Shown here one piece after another: positions 8,262-16,853 of a stretch of DNA of 21,318 nucleotides. The position numbers were made by a program, and so were the translations under genes. The number at the start of each line of letters is the position of its first letter. The first letter of the stretch is position 1. The notes below the pieces were generated by a model. The model saw only the letters and a program-made list of their open reading frames with translations. It had not been told where the DNA came from and did not search any database. The DNA is from Flavobacteriales bacterium (GTDB taxonomy: Bacteria; Bacteroidota; Bacteroidia; Flavobacteriales; PHOS-HE28): NCBI GenBank assembly GCA_008016945.1, contig SSGN01000074.1, forward strand, positions 1 through 21,318, written 5' to 3'.

Positions 8262-11129
8262 GTGAAAAACTCAAACCAGATCGCGAATTCGCTCAAGGCC
8301 GGATCGGCGCTCGTATCGCTTGCGATCCTGTGCGCCGGAAGCCCGGCCGCGTTCGCGCAGGCTGATGGGGGCGAGCAGGAGGCGATCCTGGTCACCGGTT
8401 CGCGCATCCAGCGCGATGGCTATGATCAGCCCACTCCGGTTACCGTCATGACTGCCGAGGCCCTGCAGAATTCGCAGCCGTCGACACTCGCCGACGCGCT
8501 GAACAAGCTTCCGCAGCTGGGCGGCGGCCGCTCGCGCACCTTCTGCTGCGAAGTGGGCACGGTGGGCAACTACCTCAACCTGCGCTCGCTCGGCACCACC
8601 CGCACTCTGGTGCTGCTTGATGGCCAGCGCGTGGTCGCGACCCGCGAAAGCGGCGACGTGGACGTCAACCTGCTGCCCGAACTGCTGGTCGAGCGCGTCG
8701 ACGTGGTGACCGGCGGCGCTTCGGCGGCCTATGGCTCCGATGCCGTGTCCGGCGTGGTGAACTATGTCATCGACAAGAAGTTCACCGGCCTCAAGCTCAA
8801 TCTCCAGGGCGGCATTTCCAACTACGGCGATGACCAGTCGTTCCGCATCGGCGCGGCTGGCGGCGCCGCCTTTGCCGATGGCCGGGGCCATTTCGTCATC
8901 GGCGTGGAGCACTTCAAGACCGACGGGATCGAATCGCTCAACGATCGTCCCAGCTCGAACAACGGGCATTTCATGGCCGGCAACGGCACGGCTGCGGCGC
9001 CCTATGTGGCGCTGAACGGCGTGCGCCAGAACACCGCGAGCTACGGCGGCGTGATCGTCGATGCCGGCGGCCTGCCCGTTGCCGGGGCCGGCGCGCCGCT
9101 GGGCGGCCTGCGCTTCCTGCCAGGCGGTTCGACCACGCCCTTCGTCTTCGGTACGGCCATCCCCGGATCGCCCGCCTACACCATCGGCGGCGACGGGATC
9201 GAGAACAACCTGGCGCAGCCCGCCGGCTCGCTGCGTACCGAAAAGCTCTATGCCCGCCTGAGCTATGACCTTGCGGACAACGTCACCGCATTCGTGCGGG
9301 TCAATGCCGGCCAGTCGACCAACCGGATGCGGGTGCTGGCCGACAACCGCCAGCGCGGCACGGCCTTCACCATCTTCAACGACAATGCCTATCTCTCATC
9401 GGCGGTGAAGTAGGCGATGGCGAATGCCGGGGTCAGCTCGTTCCGGATGGGGCGGTTCAACCGCGATTTCGGCGCCGTCGCGCTGAACTATGACAACCGC
9501 ACCTTCGATGTCAGCGCGGGGCTGAGCGGCACCATTGCCGACAACTGGAAGTGGAGCGCGCACTACAGCCACGGCCAGACCAAGATGACCGGCAACGTCG
9601 AGAACGTCGCCGATATCGGCAAGCTTTACGCCGCTGCGGACGCGGTGGTGAACCCGGCCACGAATTCGGTGGTCTGCCGCGTCACCCTGACCAATCCCGG
9701 GGTGTTCCCGGGCTGCGTGCCGATCAACCTGTTCGGCGAAGGGGCGCCCTCCGCCGCCGCGCTGGACTATGTGCTGGGAACCAGCACGCAGGTGGTAAAG
9801 AACACCCAGAGCGTCGCCGCCTTCGAAGTGAGCGGCGATCTGGCCCAGCTGCCCGCCGGGCCGCTTTCGATTGCATTTGGCGGCGAATACCGCGAGCGGT
9901 CGCTGCGCGAGCAGTCCAACGAGGTCGCGCTAAACCAGATCAAGGCCCAGGGCGTGCGCGGCATGCCCGGCGCGCTGTGCCCAACGGTTTCCACCTGCCG
10001 GTTCGGCGGCTGGAACCAAGGCAACTTCGGTGAAGCCGATGCCCGCGACAACGTGAAGGAAGGCTTCATCGAAGCCGTCGTTCCCGTGCTCAAGTCGCAG
10101 CCGCTGGCCGAAACTCTCGAACTCAACGGCGCCTACCGCTATACCCATTACAAGAACAGCGGCGGCGTTTCGACCTGGAAGCTGGGCGTGACCTATGCGC
10201 CGTTCGCGGATCTGCGCCTGCGCGTCGCCCGCTCGCGCGATACCAGGGCGCCCAACCTGTTCGAAATGTTCGCCGGCCCGGTGAACGCCTTCGAGCCGGG
10301 GATCGTCGATCCGGTCACCAACGGCACCAACCTGATCATCATCACCCGCAACCAGGGCAATCCCAACCTCAAGCCTGAAAAGGCCGACACCCTGACCCTT
10401 GGCGCGGTCTACACGCCTGGCTGGGCAGACGGGCTGTCGCTGTCGGTCGACTACTACCGGATCCGTATCAGCGGGGCGCTGAGCGCGACCACTGCCCAGG
10501 GCACGATCGACAACTGCTTTGCCGGCAACACCCAGGCCTGCTCCCTTGTGACCCGCGATGCGGTGACCAGGGACATCCAGCAGGTGATCCTCCAGCAGGT
10601 CAATCTTGACAGCCGCACCGCCAGCGGGATCGATTTCGACCTGTCCTGGCGCACCGACATCGGCAAGGGCGCGCTTAGCCTGCGTGCGCTGGTAACGCGG
10701 ACGATCGACTATACCGACACCTCGGGCGGCGTCAGCACCCAGGTTGCCGGCTTCTTCGACGCTGCCACCAACACCACCCTGCCCAAGTGGCGCGGCACCC
10801 TGAGCGCGACTTATGAGCATGGCCCGCTGACCCTGTTCGTCCAGGAACGTATGATCGGCAGCTACGACCAGATGCCGTTCGTTCCGGGCCAGATCTTCGC
10901 CAAGCAGAACGTCGAAGCCGTGTTCTATACCGATGTCACCGCGACCTATGACTTCGCGATGGCGGGCGGCGACTTCCAGATGTTCGCGACGATCAACAAC
11001 CTGTTCAATCGCAAGCCCCCGTTCGTGCCGAACCGCTACTCGGCGGGCCTGGCGTTCCCGACCACCGAGCTGTCGCTCTACGATGTGAACAACCGTTACT
11101 TCACGCTCGGGCTGCGGGCCCGGTTCTGA
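8262..11129 (+). pseudogene. TonB-dependent outer-membrane receptor with an in-frame TAG
   Basis: A 955-codon receptor frame interrupted once by TAG at codon 384. GTG 8262 is chosen because GGGAGG lies 5 nt upstream and the product then starts with a clean signal peptide, probably cut after AFA (residue ~32). The plug domain begins at EAILVTGSRIQRDG and includes GSDAVSGVVNYV; the barrel follows and ends in the typical YFTLGLRARF with terminal Phe. ATG 9417 just after the stop is in the same frame, and homology-like barrel sequence (FRMGRFNRDFG) continues without loss. CAG (Gln) to TAG is the simplest explanation. If the TAG is real and not read through, the 383-aa product lacks most of the barrel and cannot be inserted. 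It heads a unit with the oxygenase and aminotransferase; likely role is uptake of rhamnosides. Substrate is inferred. Confidence 0.88.
9411..9413 (+). other. In-frame amber codon interrupting the TonB receptor
   Basis: TAG follows SSAVK and precedes AMANAGVSS in one unbroken frame. A single C-to-T change from CAG would account for it. No recoding element is evident next to it. Confidence 0.85.
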
Positions 11130-11147
11130 TCCATCGCGCTGATCTGC

Positions 11148-11192
11148 CGATCCTGTCCGGCCCTGCCCCTGCGCAGGCCGGGCAGAGGATCG
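11148..11192 (+). other. Stem-loop between the receptor and oxygenase genes
   Basis: CGATCCT (11148-11154) pairs with AGGATCG (11186-11192), and CCGGCC (11157-11162) with GGCCGG (11176-11181). No T run follows, so it is more likely an intercistronic processing or stability element than a terminator. It lies just upstream of the oxygenase ribosome binding site. Confidence 0.45.
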
Positions 11193-11208
11193 GAACGAGG
11201 GAGGACAC

Positions 11209-12012
11209 ATGCAGACTGACGTTACTCCGCAGCAGGTTGCCAGTTACCGGGAAAACGGGTTCCTGGTCTGCCCGGGCTTTCTCGACGCCGCCGAACTGGA
11301 CGAACTGCGCGGCGCGGTGATGGATGCGATCGCCGCCATGTCCGGCAGTCGCAAGATCGCCGGGCCTGGTGCCGATCTGAACGAAGGCGACGAATATTAC
11401 GACCGGGTCTTCACCCAGCGCATCAACTTGTGGCGGATCAGCGAAACAGTGGGGCGCTATCTCCAGTCGCCGGACCTTGGCGCGATGCTTTGTGAACTTG
11501 AAGGCGTCCCGGCCTTCAGGCTGTGGCACGACCAGGCCTTCATCAAGGAACCGTTCGGCAATCCGACCGCGCTGCACATCGATAACCCGTACTGGTCGTT
11601 CTATTCCCCCAGCGCCATCTCGATCTGGATCGCGCTGGAAGACGCCACGGTGGAGAACGGCTGCCTGTGCTTCATGCCGGGCACCCACAAGCTGGCCCGC
11701 TACGAGAACGTGTTCCTCAGGGAAGAATTCTCCGCATTGCTCGATGTCTACCCGGAAATGCGGGGGATCGCCCCTGTCCTCGCACCGATGAAAGCGGGCG
11801 ACGCCAGCTTCCACAATGGCCTGACCGCGCACGGCGCGGGGCTGAACATGACCCTGGGTCGCCGCGCGGCGATGTCCTGCGCCTACATGCCCGATGGCAG
11901 CACCTTCAATGGCCAGCAGAACATCCTGCCGGACGATTACTTCACGGCGCTCAAGATCGGCGATGTGCTGGATAACGATGCGATCAACCCGCTGGTCGGC
12001 GTCCGCAGGTGA
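11209..12012 (+). CDS. Phytanoyl-CoA dioxygenase (PhyH) family 2OG/Fe(II) oxygenase
   Basis: A 267-aa cytoplasmic protein of the PhyH family. The iron facial triad is visible: H123 and D125 in ALHIDNPYW and H208 in NGLTAHGAG; R218/R219 in LGRRAAM is placed to bind 2-oxoglutarate. NGCLCFMPGTHK is also typical of the family. The family hydroxylates diverse small molecules, so the substrate cannot be named. ATG 11209 follows GAGGGAGGA with good spacing. It is 79 bp after the receptor gene and its TGA overlaps the GTG of the aminotransferase (GTGA), so the two probably act on the same compound. Neither is part of known rhamnose catabolism. Confidence 0.9.
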   Translation: MQTDVTPQQVASYRENGFLVCPGFLDAAELDELRGAVMDAIAAMSGSRKIAGPGADLNEGDEYYDRVFTQRINLWRISETVGRYLQSPDLGAMLCELEGVPAFRLWHDQAFIKEPFGNPTALHIDNPYWSFYSPSAISIWIALEDATVENGCLCFMPGTHKLARYENVFLREEFSALLDVYPEMRGIAPVLAPMKAGDASFHNGLTAHGAGLNMTLGRRAAMSCAYMPDGSTFNGQQNILPDDYFTALKIGDVLDNDAINPLVGVRR

Positions 12013-13337
12013 CGGCGGACGGCGGCGCTGGCGGCAATGGATCGCTTCATGCCTACTGGATGCCGTTCACGGCGAACCGCCAGTTCAAGGCCGCGCCTCG
12101 CCTGCTCGCGCGGGCGCAGGGCATGCATTACACCAGCAACGACGGGCGGCCGATCCTGGATGCGGCCGCCGGTCTGTGGTGCGTCAATGCCGGACATGGC
12201 CGTGACCAGATCACTCAGGCAGTGGCCGCGCAGCTCGCCCGGATGGACTATGCCCCGCCGTTCCAGATGGGGCACGAGCAGGCCTTCGTCCTGGCCGAAC
12301 GGCTGGCCGCGCTCGCTCCGGAAGGTCTGGACCATGTGTTCTTCACCGGGTCCGGATCGGAATCGGTGGACACCGCGCTCAAGATCGCGCTCGCCTATCA
12401 GCGGGCGATCGGGCAGGGCACCCGCACGCGCCTGATCGGGCGCGAGCGGGGCTATCACGGGGTCGGCTTTGGCGGCATCTCGGTTGGCGGCATGGTCAAC
12501 AACCGGCGCGCCTTCGGCTCGCTGCCCCATGTCGATCACTTGCGGCATACGCATGACCTGATGCGCAACGCCTTCTCCGAAGGCTTGCCGTGCTACGGCG
12601 CGGAACTGGCGGACGATCTGGAACGGCTTGTCGCGCTGCACGGGGCCGAGACGATTGCCGCCGTGATCGTCGAGCCCATTGCCGGATCGACCGGCGTGCT
12701 GCTGCCGCCCGAGGGCTATCTCCAGCGTCTGCGCGAGATCGCTACCCGCCACGGCATCCTGCTGATCTTCGACGAGGTGATTACCGGCTTTGGCAGGCTT
12801 GGCGCGCCCTTCGCCGCCGAGCGGTTCGGCGTGCGGCCGGATATCATCACCGCCGCCAAGGGCCTGACCAACGGCGCCATCCCGATGGGCGCGGTGATCT
12901 GCAGCGACACGATCCATGCCGCCATGATGCAGGGGCCGGAGAATGCGATCGAACTGTTTCACGGCTACACCTATTCCGGCCATCCGGTGGCCTGCGCCGC
13001 CGCGCTCGCGACGCTGGACATCTATCGCGACGAGAACCTGCTGACGCGTGCGGACGAGCTGGCCAGCCACTGGTCATCCCGGATGCATGGGCTGCGCGAT
13101 GCGGCGCACGTGATCGACATCCGTGCGGATGGCCTGGTTTGCGGGATCGAACTGGCGCCGCGCGAAGGCGCGATCGGCGCGCGTGGCTACGATGTGTTCG
13201 TGCGGTGTTTCGAGCAGGGCCTGCTGGTCAGGGTGACAGGGGATGTGATTGCCCTTTCGCCGCCACTGATCGTGTCCGAGGCGCAGATCGATGAAATCGC
13301 GGATGGCTTGCGGCGCGTTCTGGCGGCAACCCCGTGA
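12009..13337 (+). CDS. Class III (omega-amino acid:pyruvate type) aminotransferase
   Basis: A 442-aa PLP-dependent fold-type I class III aminotransferase. Lys284 in ITAAKGLTNG is the probable PLP lysine and D255 in IFDEVITGFGRLG contacts the PLP nitrogen; TGSGSESVDTALK binds the phosphate. The N-terminal YWMPFTANRQFK resembles beta-alanine/omega-amino acid:pyruvate aminotransferases. It starts with GTG 12009, overlapping the oxygenase stop by 4 bp; the ribosome binding site is weak, which fits coupling. No other start precedes the conserved N-terminus. The family moves amino groups from omega-amino acids or primary amines to pyruvate; pyruvate is the end product of the rhamnose pathway here, but a link is only a suggestion. 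Confidence 0.92.
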   Translation: MTADGGAGGNGSLHAYWMPFTANRQFKAAPRLLARAQGMHYTSNDGRPILDAAAGLWCVNAGHGRDQITQAVAAQLARMDYAPPFQMGHEQAFVLAERLAALAPEGLDHVFFTGSGSESVDTALKIALAYQRAIGQGTRTRLIGRERGYHGVGFGGISVGGMVNNRRAFGSLPHVDHLRHTHDLMRNAFSEGLPCYGAELADDLERLVALHGAETIAAVIVEPIAGSTGVLLPPEGYLQRLREIATRHGILLIFDEVITGFGRLGAPFAAERFGVRPDIITAAKGLTNGAIPMGAVICSDTIHAAMMQGPENAIELFHGYTYSGHPVACAAALATLDIYRDENLLTRADELASHWSSRMHGLRDAAHVIDIRADGLVCGIELAPREGAIGARGYDVFVRCFEQGLLVRVTGDVIALSPPLIVSEAQIDEIADGLRRVLAATP

Positions 13338-13370
13338 CGCCAGCCCCGTGACGCCAGCCCGTGATGTCAG
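13334..13370. repeat. Short tandem repeat after the aminotransferase gene
   Basis: GTGACGCCAGCCCC (13334-13347), GTGACGCCAGCCC (13348-13360) and a diverged third copy GTGATGTCAG (13361-13370). The first unit contains the aminotransferase stop codon. No function assigned. Confidence 0.6.
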
Positions 13371-13375
13371 TGCCT

Positions 13376-13390
13376 TGATTGATTTTGATT
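13376..13390 (+). promoter_or_regulatory. Candidate operator: 10-bp-phased repeats upstream of the DeoR regulator gene
   Basis: TGATT occurs at 13376-13380 and 13386-13390, exactly 10 bp apart, each within TTGATTGA. It lies 57 bp upstream of the regulator start, which suggests autoregulation. Confidence 0.5.
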
Positions 13391-13433
13391 GAAACAGCCT
13401 GTCCAATCGGCTTAGGACCGCCAAAAGGAAAAA

Positions 13434-13446
13434 GGTTGCTGCAACC
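13434..13446 (+). other. Perfect inverted repeat abutting the regulator start codon
   Basis: GGTTGCTGCAACC is a perfect palindrome around T13440 and ends at the base before the ATG at 13447. It occupies the space between the purine-rich AAAAGGAAAAAGG stretch and the start codon. It may be a small hairpin or a second binding site. Confidence 0.5.
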
Positions 13447-14229
13447 ATGCACGTCGAAGAACGCGAAGGCATAATTCTCGACCTGATCCGCAAGACAGGC
13501 TTTGCCTCGTTCCGGCAGATCGATGCTGCGCTTGATGCGTCTCCGGCCACCTTGCGGCGCGATCTCGCCCGGTTGGAACAGGCCGGGGCAATAGCGCGCG
13601 TTCACGGGGGCGCGCGGATTGCGGGAAGCGAGGGCGCCAAGACCGCGACCTACCCGTCTCTTGCGGGGGTGCCGTTTCTTGAGAACGTCAATCTCAACCG
13701 GCGGCAGAAGGAGGCGATCGGCAAGCGGGCCGCGCAGCTCTGCCGACCGGGCGAATCGGTGGTGATCGATGGCGGAACGACGACTCTGCAGATGTGTCCG
13801 CACCTGGCGGGCCTGAACCTGCACGTGGTCACCAATTCGCTCCACGTGGTCAGTGCGCTCCTGCCGCAGGCGGGGACGAGGATATCGATCCCGGGCGGCG
13901 CGGTGTTTCGGGAACAGAACATCATCCTGAACATCGGTCCTCAGGACATGACTCCCTCGATCTATGCGCCGCGCGTGTTTCTTGGCGCTGCCTTTGTCGG
14001 GCCGCAGGGCGTGATGCAGGCCGACATGGTCCTGGCAGCGGCAGAGCACCAGCTGATCGAGCGGGCCGAATGGGTGGCGCTGCTGGTCGACAGTTCCAAG
14101 TTCTCGGGGCCATCCGGCAGCGTGGTCTGCGCGCTGAGCGAACTGGACGTGATCGTCACCGACGACGGCATCAGCAAGGCCGCAGCCGAGATGATCCGCG
14201 ATGCCGGGGTTGAACTGATCATCGCCTGA
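13447..14229 (+). CDS. rhaR: DeoR-family transcriptional regulator, candidate rhamnose regulator
   Basis: A 260-aa DeoR-family protein. The N-terminal winged helix-turn-helix (~6-57) includes FRQIDAALDASPATLRRDL and the characteristic ARVHGGA wing. The C-terminal DeoRC sensor shows IGKRAAQLCRPGESVVIDGG with GGTTT at ~109-113 and VVTNSLHVV, the fold that binds phosphorylated sugars. DeoR-family proteins are usually repressors released by a pathway sugar phosphate; here rhamnulose-1-phosphate or rhamnulose is the obvious candidate. It is the only regulator in the window, lies in the middle of the locus, and is preceded by the same phased repeats found before the other units. The family is certain; the symbol follows usage for DeoR-type rhamnose regulators and is inferred. 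Confidence 0.88.
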   Translation: MHVEEREGIILDLIRKTGFASFRQIDAALDASPATLRRDLARLEQAGAIARVHGGARIAGSEGAKTATYPSLAGVPFLENVNLNRRQKEAIGKRAAQLCRPGESVVIDGGTTTLQMCPHLAGLNLHVVTNSLHVVSALLPQAGTRISIPGGAVFREQNIILNIGPQDMTPSIYAPRVFLGAAFVGPQGVMQADMVLAAAEHQLIERAEWVALLVDSSKFSGPSGSVVCALSELDVIVTDDGISKAAAEMIRDAGVELIIA

Positions 14230-14250
14230 TCTTTCGGCAATTGGGCGCTT

Positions 14251-14285
14251 TGACTAATTATGCTTGCCAATGATCGATAGTGATC
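14251..14285 (+). promoter_or_regulatory. Candidate operator: four 10-bp-phased repeats upstream of the alpha-L-rhamnosidase
   Basis: TGACT (14251), TGCTT (14261), TGATC (14271) and TGATC (14281) start at exact 10-bp intervals, about 80 bp before the rhamnosidase ATG. This is the longest copy of the motif. Confidence 0.6.
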
Positions 14286-14363
14286 TAATGTGCGGCAAAT
14301 CGCCTTGCCCCGGTCGCATCCTCGATTGGCGGAGCAGGAGCGGCGCGGCAGGAGATCCAGCAC

Positions 14364-16844
14364 ATGAAAGGCGGACGTTTCATCTGGCTTGCCAGCCAGC
14401 CGGTCGATCACGCGGCCGCATTCGCCTCGCTGCGCAATCCGGTGGAGCGGCGCACGGCAGAAGGCGTCAATCGCTGGATTATGGCGCGCGGCACCTTCAC
14501 CGTGCCGCAGGGCGCGGAAAGCTGCGAAATCGCGCTGGCGGCCGATGGCCGGTATCGCCTGTGGATCAATGGCGTCCAGGCCGGCAATGGCCCGGTGCGC
14601 GCGGCCCCCGATTTTGCCCGCCACGACGTCCATGACATCACTTCCATGGTTGCGGCAGGCGTCAACCAGGTCGCGGTGCTGGTCCATGTTCCGGGCGTCG
14701 ACCTGGCCTGGTACGAAACCGTCCGGGGCAGATGGCAGGCGGCATTCGGTGATGGCGGCCTGGCGGCCGAGGTGACGGTGCGGACGACCACCGGCGCCAT
14801 CGCCAGCGTGGCCGATGAAACCTGGCGGATGCTGGAGGCGCAGGCCTGGCGGCGCGACGTGCCGCGCCGTGGGTGGGGGCAGGATTTCATCGAGGTGGTC
14901 GATGCGCGCCTGTTGCCACAGGACTGGACTTTGCCCGGCTTCGACGACCGGTCCTGGCCGCAGGCTCGGGCCATGCTGGCCGAACCGCCGGAACAGATGG
15001 CGGCGCGGGGCTGGGGCGTGGTCGTTCCGTTTCCGGTGCTGATCCGCTCCAGCATTCCCCCGCCGACCGAATCCGAGCTTGGTCCGCAGGCCCTGCTATG
15101 GTCCGGTAGCGCCCCGGCCGATGGCGGAGATTCGCCAACCCGGCTCTATGAGGCCCGGATCGAGCAGGACGAGACACCTGCCGAATGGCGGGGCGATCCG
15201 CTCGTCGTCCAGTCCCCGCCCGGGCGCGATACCGCCCTGATGTTCGCGTTCGATTATCATTACGGGCGCCCGTTTATCGAGATCGAGGCGCGGGGCGGGG
15301 AGGAAATCGACATTGCCGTGGCCGAAGCGGTGCCGGGCGATTTCGGGCGCGGGCAGGCCGGGGAGGCGCTGCGCGACGAAGGGCATCTAGGCTGTTTCCA
15401 GGTGGCCCGCTACATTGCCCGGCCCGGTATCCAGCGCTTCGAGCGCTTCGACGCCACCGCCGTGCGAGCGATGCAGGTGATGGTGCGCGGGGCCGATGCG
15501 GGCCTGACGATCCGCCGGATCGGGTCCGTCTCGTCCCACTATCCGGTGGAAGAGGCCGGGGCGTTCACCAGTTCCGATCCCGTGCTCGACAAGCTCTGGC
15601 ACGTCGCCCGCAACACTGTCGGGCTGTGCATGCACGACGCCTGGGTCGATTGCCCGGGGCGGGAGGCGCGCCAGTGGGTTGGCGACGCCGTGGTGATGTT
15701 CGACATCGCGGCCCTGGCCTATGGTCCCAGCGCCTTCGCCCTGCACCGCAACTTCCTGCGGCAGGCAGCTGAAAGCCAGCGCCAGGACGGCCTGGTGCGG
15801 ATGTTCGCGCCCGGCGATATCGGCGCGGAAGCGCTGACGATCTGCGACTTCACCCTGCTCTGGATCATCGGGATCGAGCGCTATTTCCATGCTTCCGCCG
15901 ATGCCGAGACGGTGGCAGCGGTGTTCTGCGCGGTGGAGCGGGGGCTGGATCGCTTCGCCCTGATGTCCGGCGCCAACGATCTGCTGGCGGATGTCCAGCA
16001 ATGGCACTTCATCGAATGGGCGGCGATCGACCGGCGCGGCGAATCCGCCGCGATCAACGCGCTCTGGGCCGGAGCGCTGTGCGCGGGCGCGGTGCTGGCG
16101 GATCGGGTCGGCCGCGCAGACCGGGCGGCCAGCTGGCGCGCCGCCGCGCGGCGCTGCGCCGAGGCGCTGAACAGGCGCCACTGGGATCCCGATCGTAGGT
16201 GCTATGTCGATGCCGTCGATCCCGATTCCGGCACGCGGTATCGCCGCGTTTCCCAACATGCCAATGCGCTGATGCTGCTGTTCGATATCGTGCCTGAGGA
16301 GCGGCGCACCAGCGTGCTGGACGCTATCACCGATGTGGACCGGCTCAAGCTCACGGCGGTGCCGCCGATCGTGCCGCATGGCGAGGCGTTTGACGAGGCG
16401 CGCGATATCGTGCGCGCCAACAGCTTCTTTTCGCACTTCGTCATGGCCGGCATTGCGCGCGCCGGACGCGGGCAATGGGTGATCGACGAACTGCGCCGCA
16501 GCTTTGCGCCGATGCTCGCCTCAGGCACCACGACCCTGTGGGAGAGCTTCGCGCCCGCCGCCAGCCTGTGCCACGGCTTCTCGGCCACGCCGCTGTTCCA
16601 GATGACCGGCATTCTGCTGGGGGTGACGGCGCTGGAGCCCGGTTTCGCCCGCTTCACGGTCAATCCCCAGCCGTGCGGGCTGGACCGCGCGAGCGGCAGC
16701 ATCCCGACCCCGCACGGCACGATCAACGTGGCCTGGCAGCGCAGCGGCGCTGACCTGCACGTCACGGTGCGCCGCCCGGTGGCCTGCGAGCTGGTCGGCC
16801 TGGCGGATCGACCGGGCGTTAGGTTCGATTTGAGCCCGGCCTGA
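14364..16844 (+). CDS. GH78-type alpha-L-rhamnosidase
   Basis: An 826-aa glycoside hydrolase. N-terminal beta-sandwich regions (~1-400) precede an alpha/alpha toroid catalytic domain (~415-745) and a short C-terminal beta domain. The signature DCPGREARQWVGD (D429-D441) matches the GH78 family segment that carries the catalytic acid, here Glu434; TLWESF (Glu727) is a candidate for the base. No signal peptide or lipobox is seen in the first residues (MKGGRFIWLASQP), so it should be cytoplasmic and act on imported rhamnosides, releasing L-rhamnose. GGAG lies 9 nt before ATG 14364. It is preceded by its own operator repeats and is convergent with the oxidoreductase gene, with only 2 bp between the two stop codons. 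Linkage specificity cannot be told from sequence. Confidence 0.9.
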   Translation: MKGGRFIWLASQPVDHAAAFASLRNPVERRTAEGVNRWIMARGTFTVPQGAESCEIALAADGRYRLWINGVQAGNGPVRAAPDFARHDVHDITSMVAAGVNQVAVLVHVPGVDLAWYETVRGRWQAAFGDGGLAAEVTVRTTTGAIASVADETWRMLEAQAWRRDVPRRGWGQDFIEVVDARLLPQDWTLPGFDDRSWPQARAMLAEPPEQMAARGWGVVVPFPVLIRSSIPPPTESELGPQALLWSGSAPADGGDSPTRLYEARIEQDETPAEWRGDPLVVQSPPGRDTALMFAFDYHYGRPFIEIEARGGEEIDIAVAEAVPGDFGRGQAGEALRDEGHLGCFQVARYIARPGIQRFERFDATAVRAMQVMVRGADAGLTIRRIGSVSSHYPVEEAGAFTSSDPVLDKLWHVARNTVGLCMHDAWVDCPGREARQWVGDAVVMFDIAALAYGPSAFALHRNFLRQAAESQRQDGLVRMFAPGDIGAEALTICDFTLLWIIGIERYFHASADAETVAAVFCAVERGLDRFALMSGANDLLADVQQWHFIEWAAIDRRGESAAINALWAGALCAGAVLADRVGRADRAASWRAAARRCAEALNRRHWDPDRRCYVDAVDPDSGTRYRRVSQHANALMLLFDIVPEERRTSVLDAITDVDRLKLTAVPPIVPHGEAFDEARDIVRANSFFSHFVMAGIARAGRGQWVIDELRRSFAPMLASGTTTLWESFAPAASLCHGFSATPLFQMTGILLGVTALEPGFARFTVNPQPCGLDRASGSIPTPHGTINVAWQRSGADLHVTVRRPVACELVGLADRPGVRFDLSPA

Positions 16845-16853
16845 CGTCAGGCC
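16838..16853. other. 16-bp palindrome holding both convergent stop codons
   Basis: GGCCTGACGTCAGGCC is self-complementary. Its core TGACGTCA is the TGA of the rhamnosidase (16842-16844), CG, and the TGA of the oxidoreductase on the other strand (16849-16847). No terminator with a T tract was found for either gene. Confidence 0.8.

Noticed and set aside
9417..11129. Independent second receptor gene starting at ATG 9417
   Set aside because: It is in the same frame 3 nt after the TAG, has no signal peptide, no plug domain and no ribosome binding site; it is the C-terminal part of the interrupted receptor.
9930..11210. Minus-strand open frame opposite the receptor barrel
   Set aside because: No motifs and antisense to clear TonB receptor sequence.
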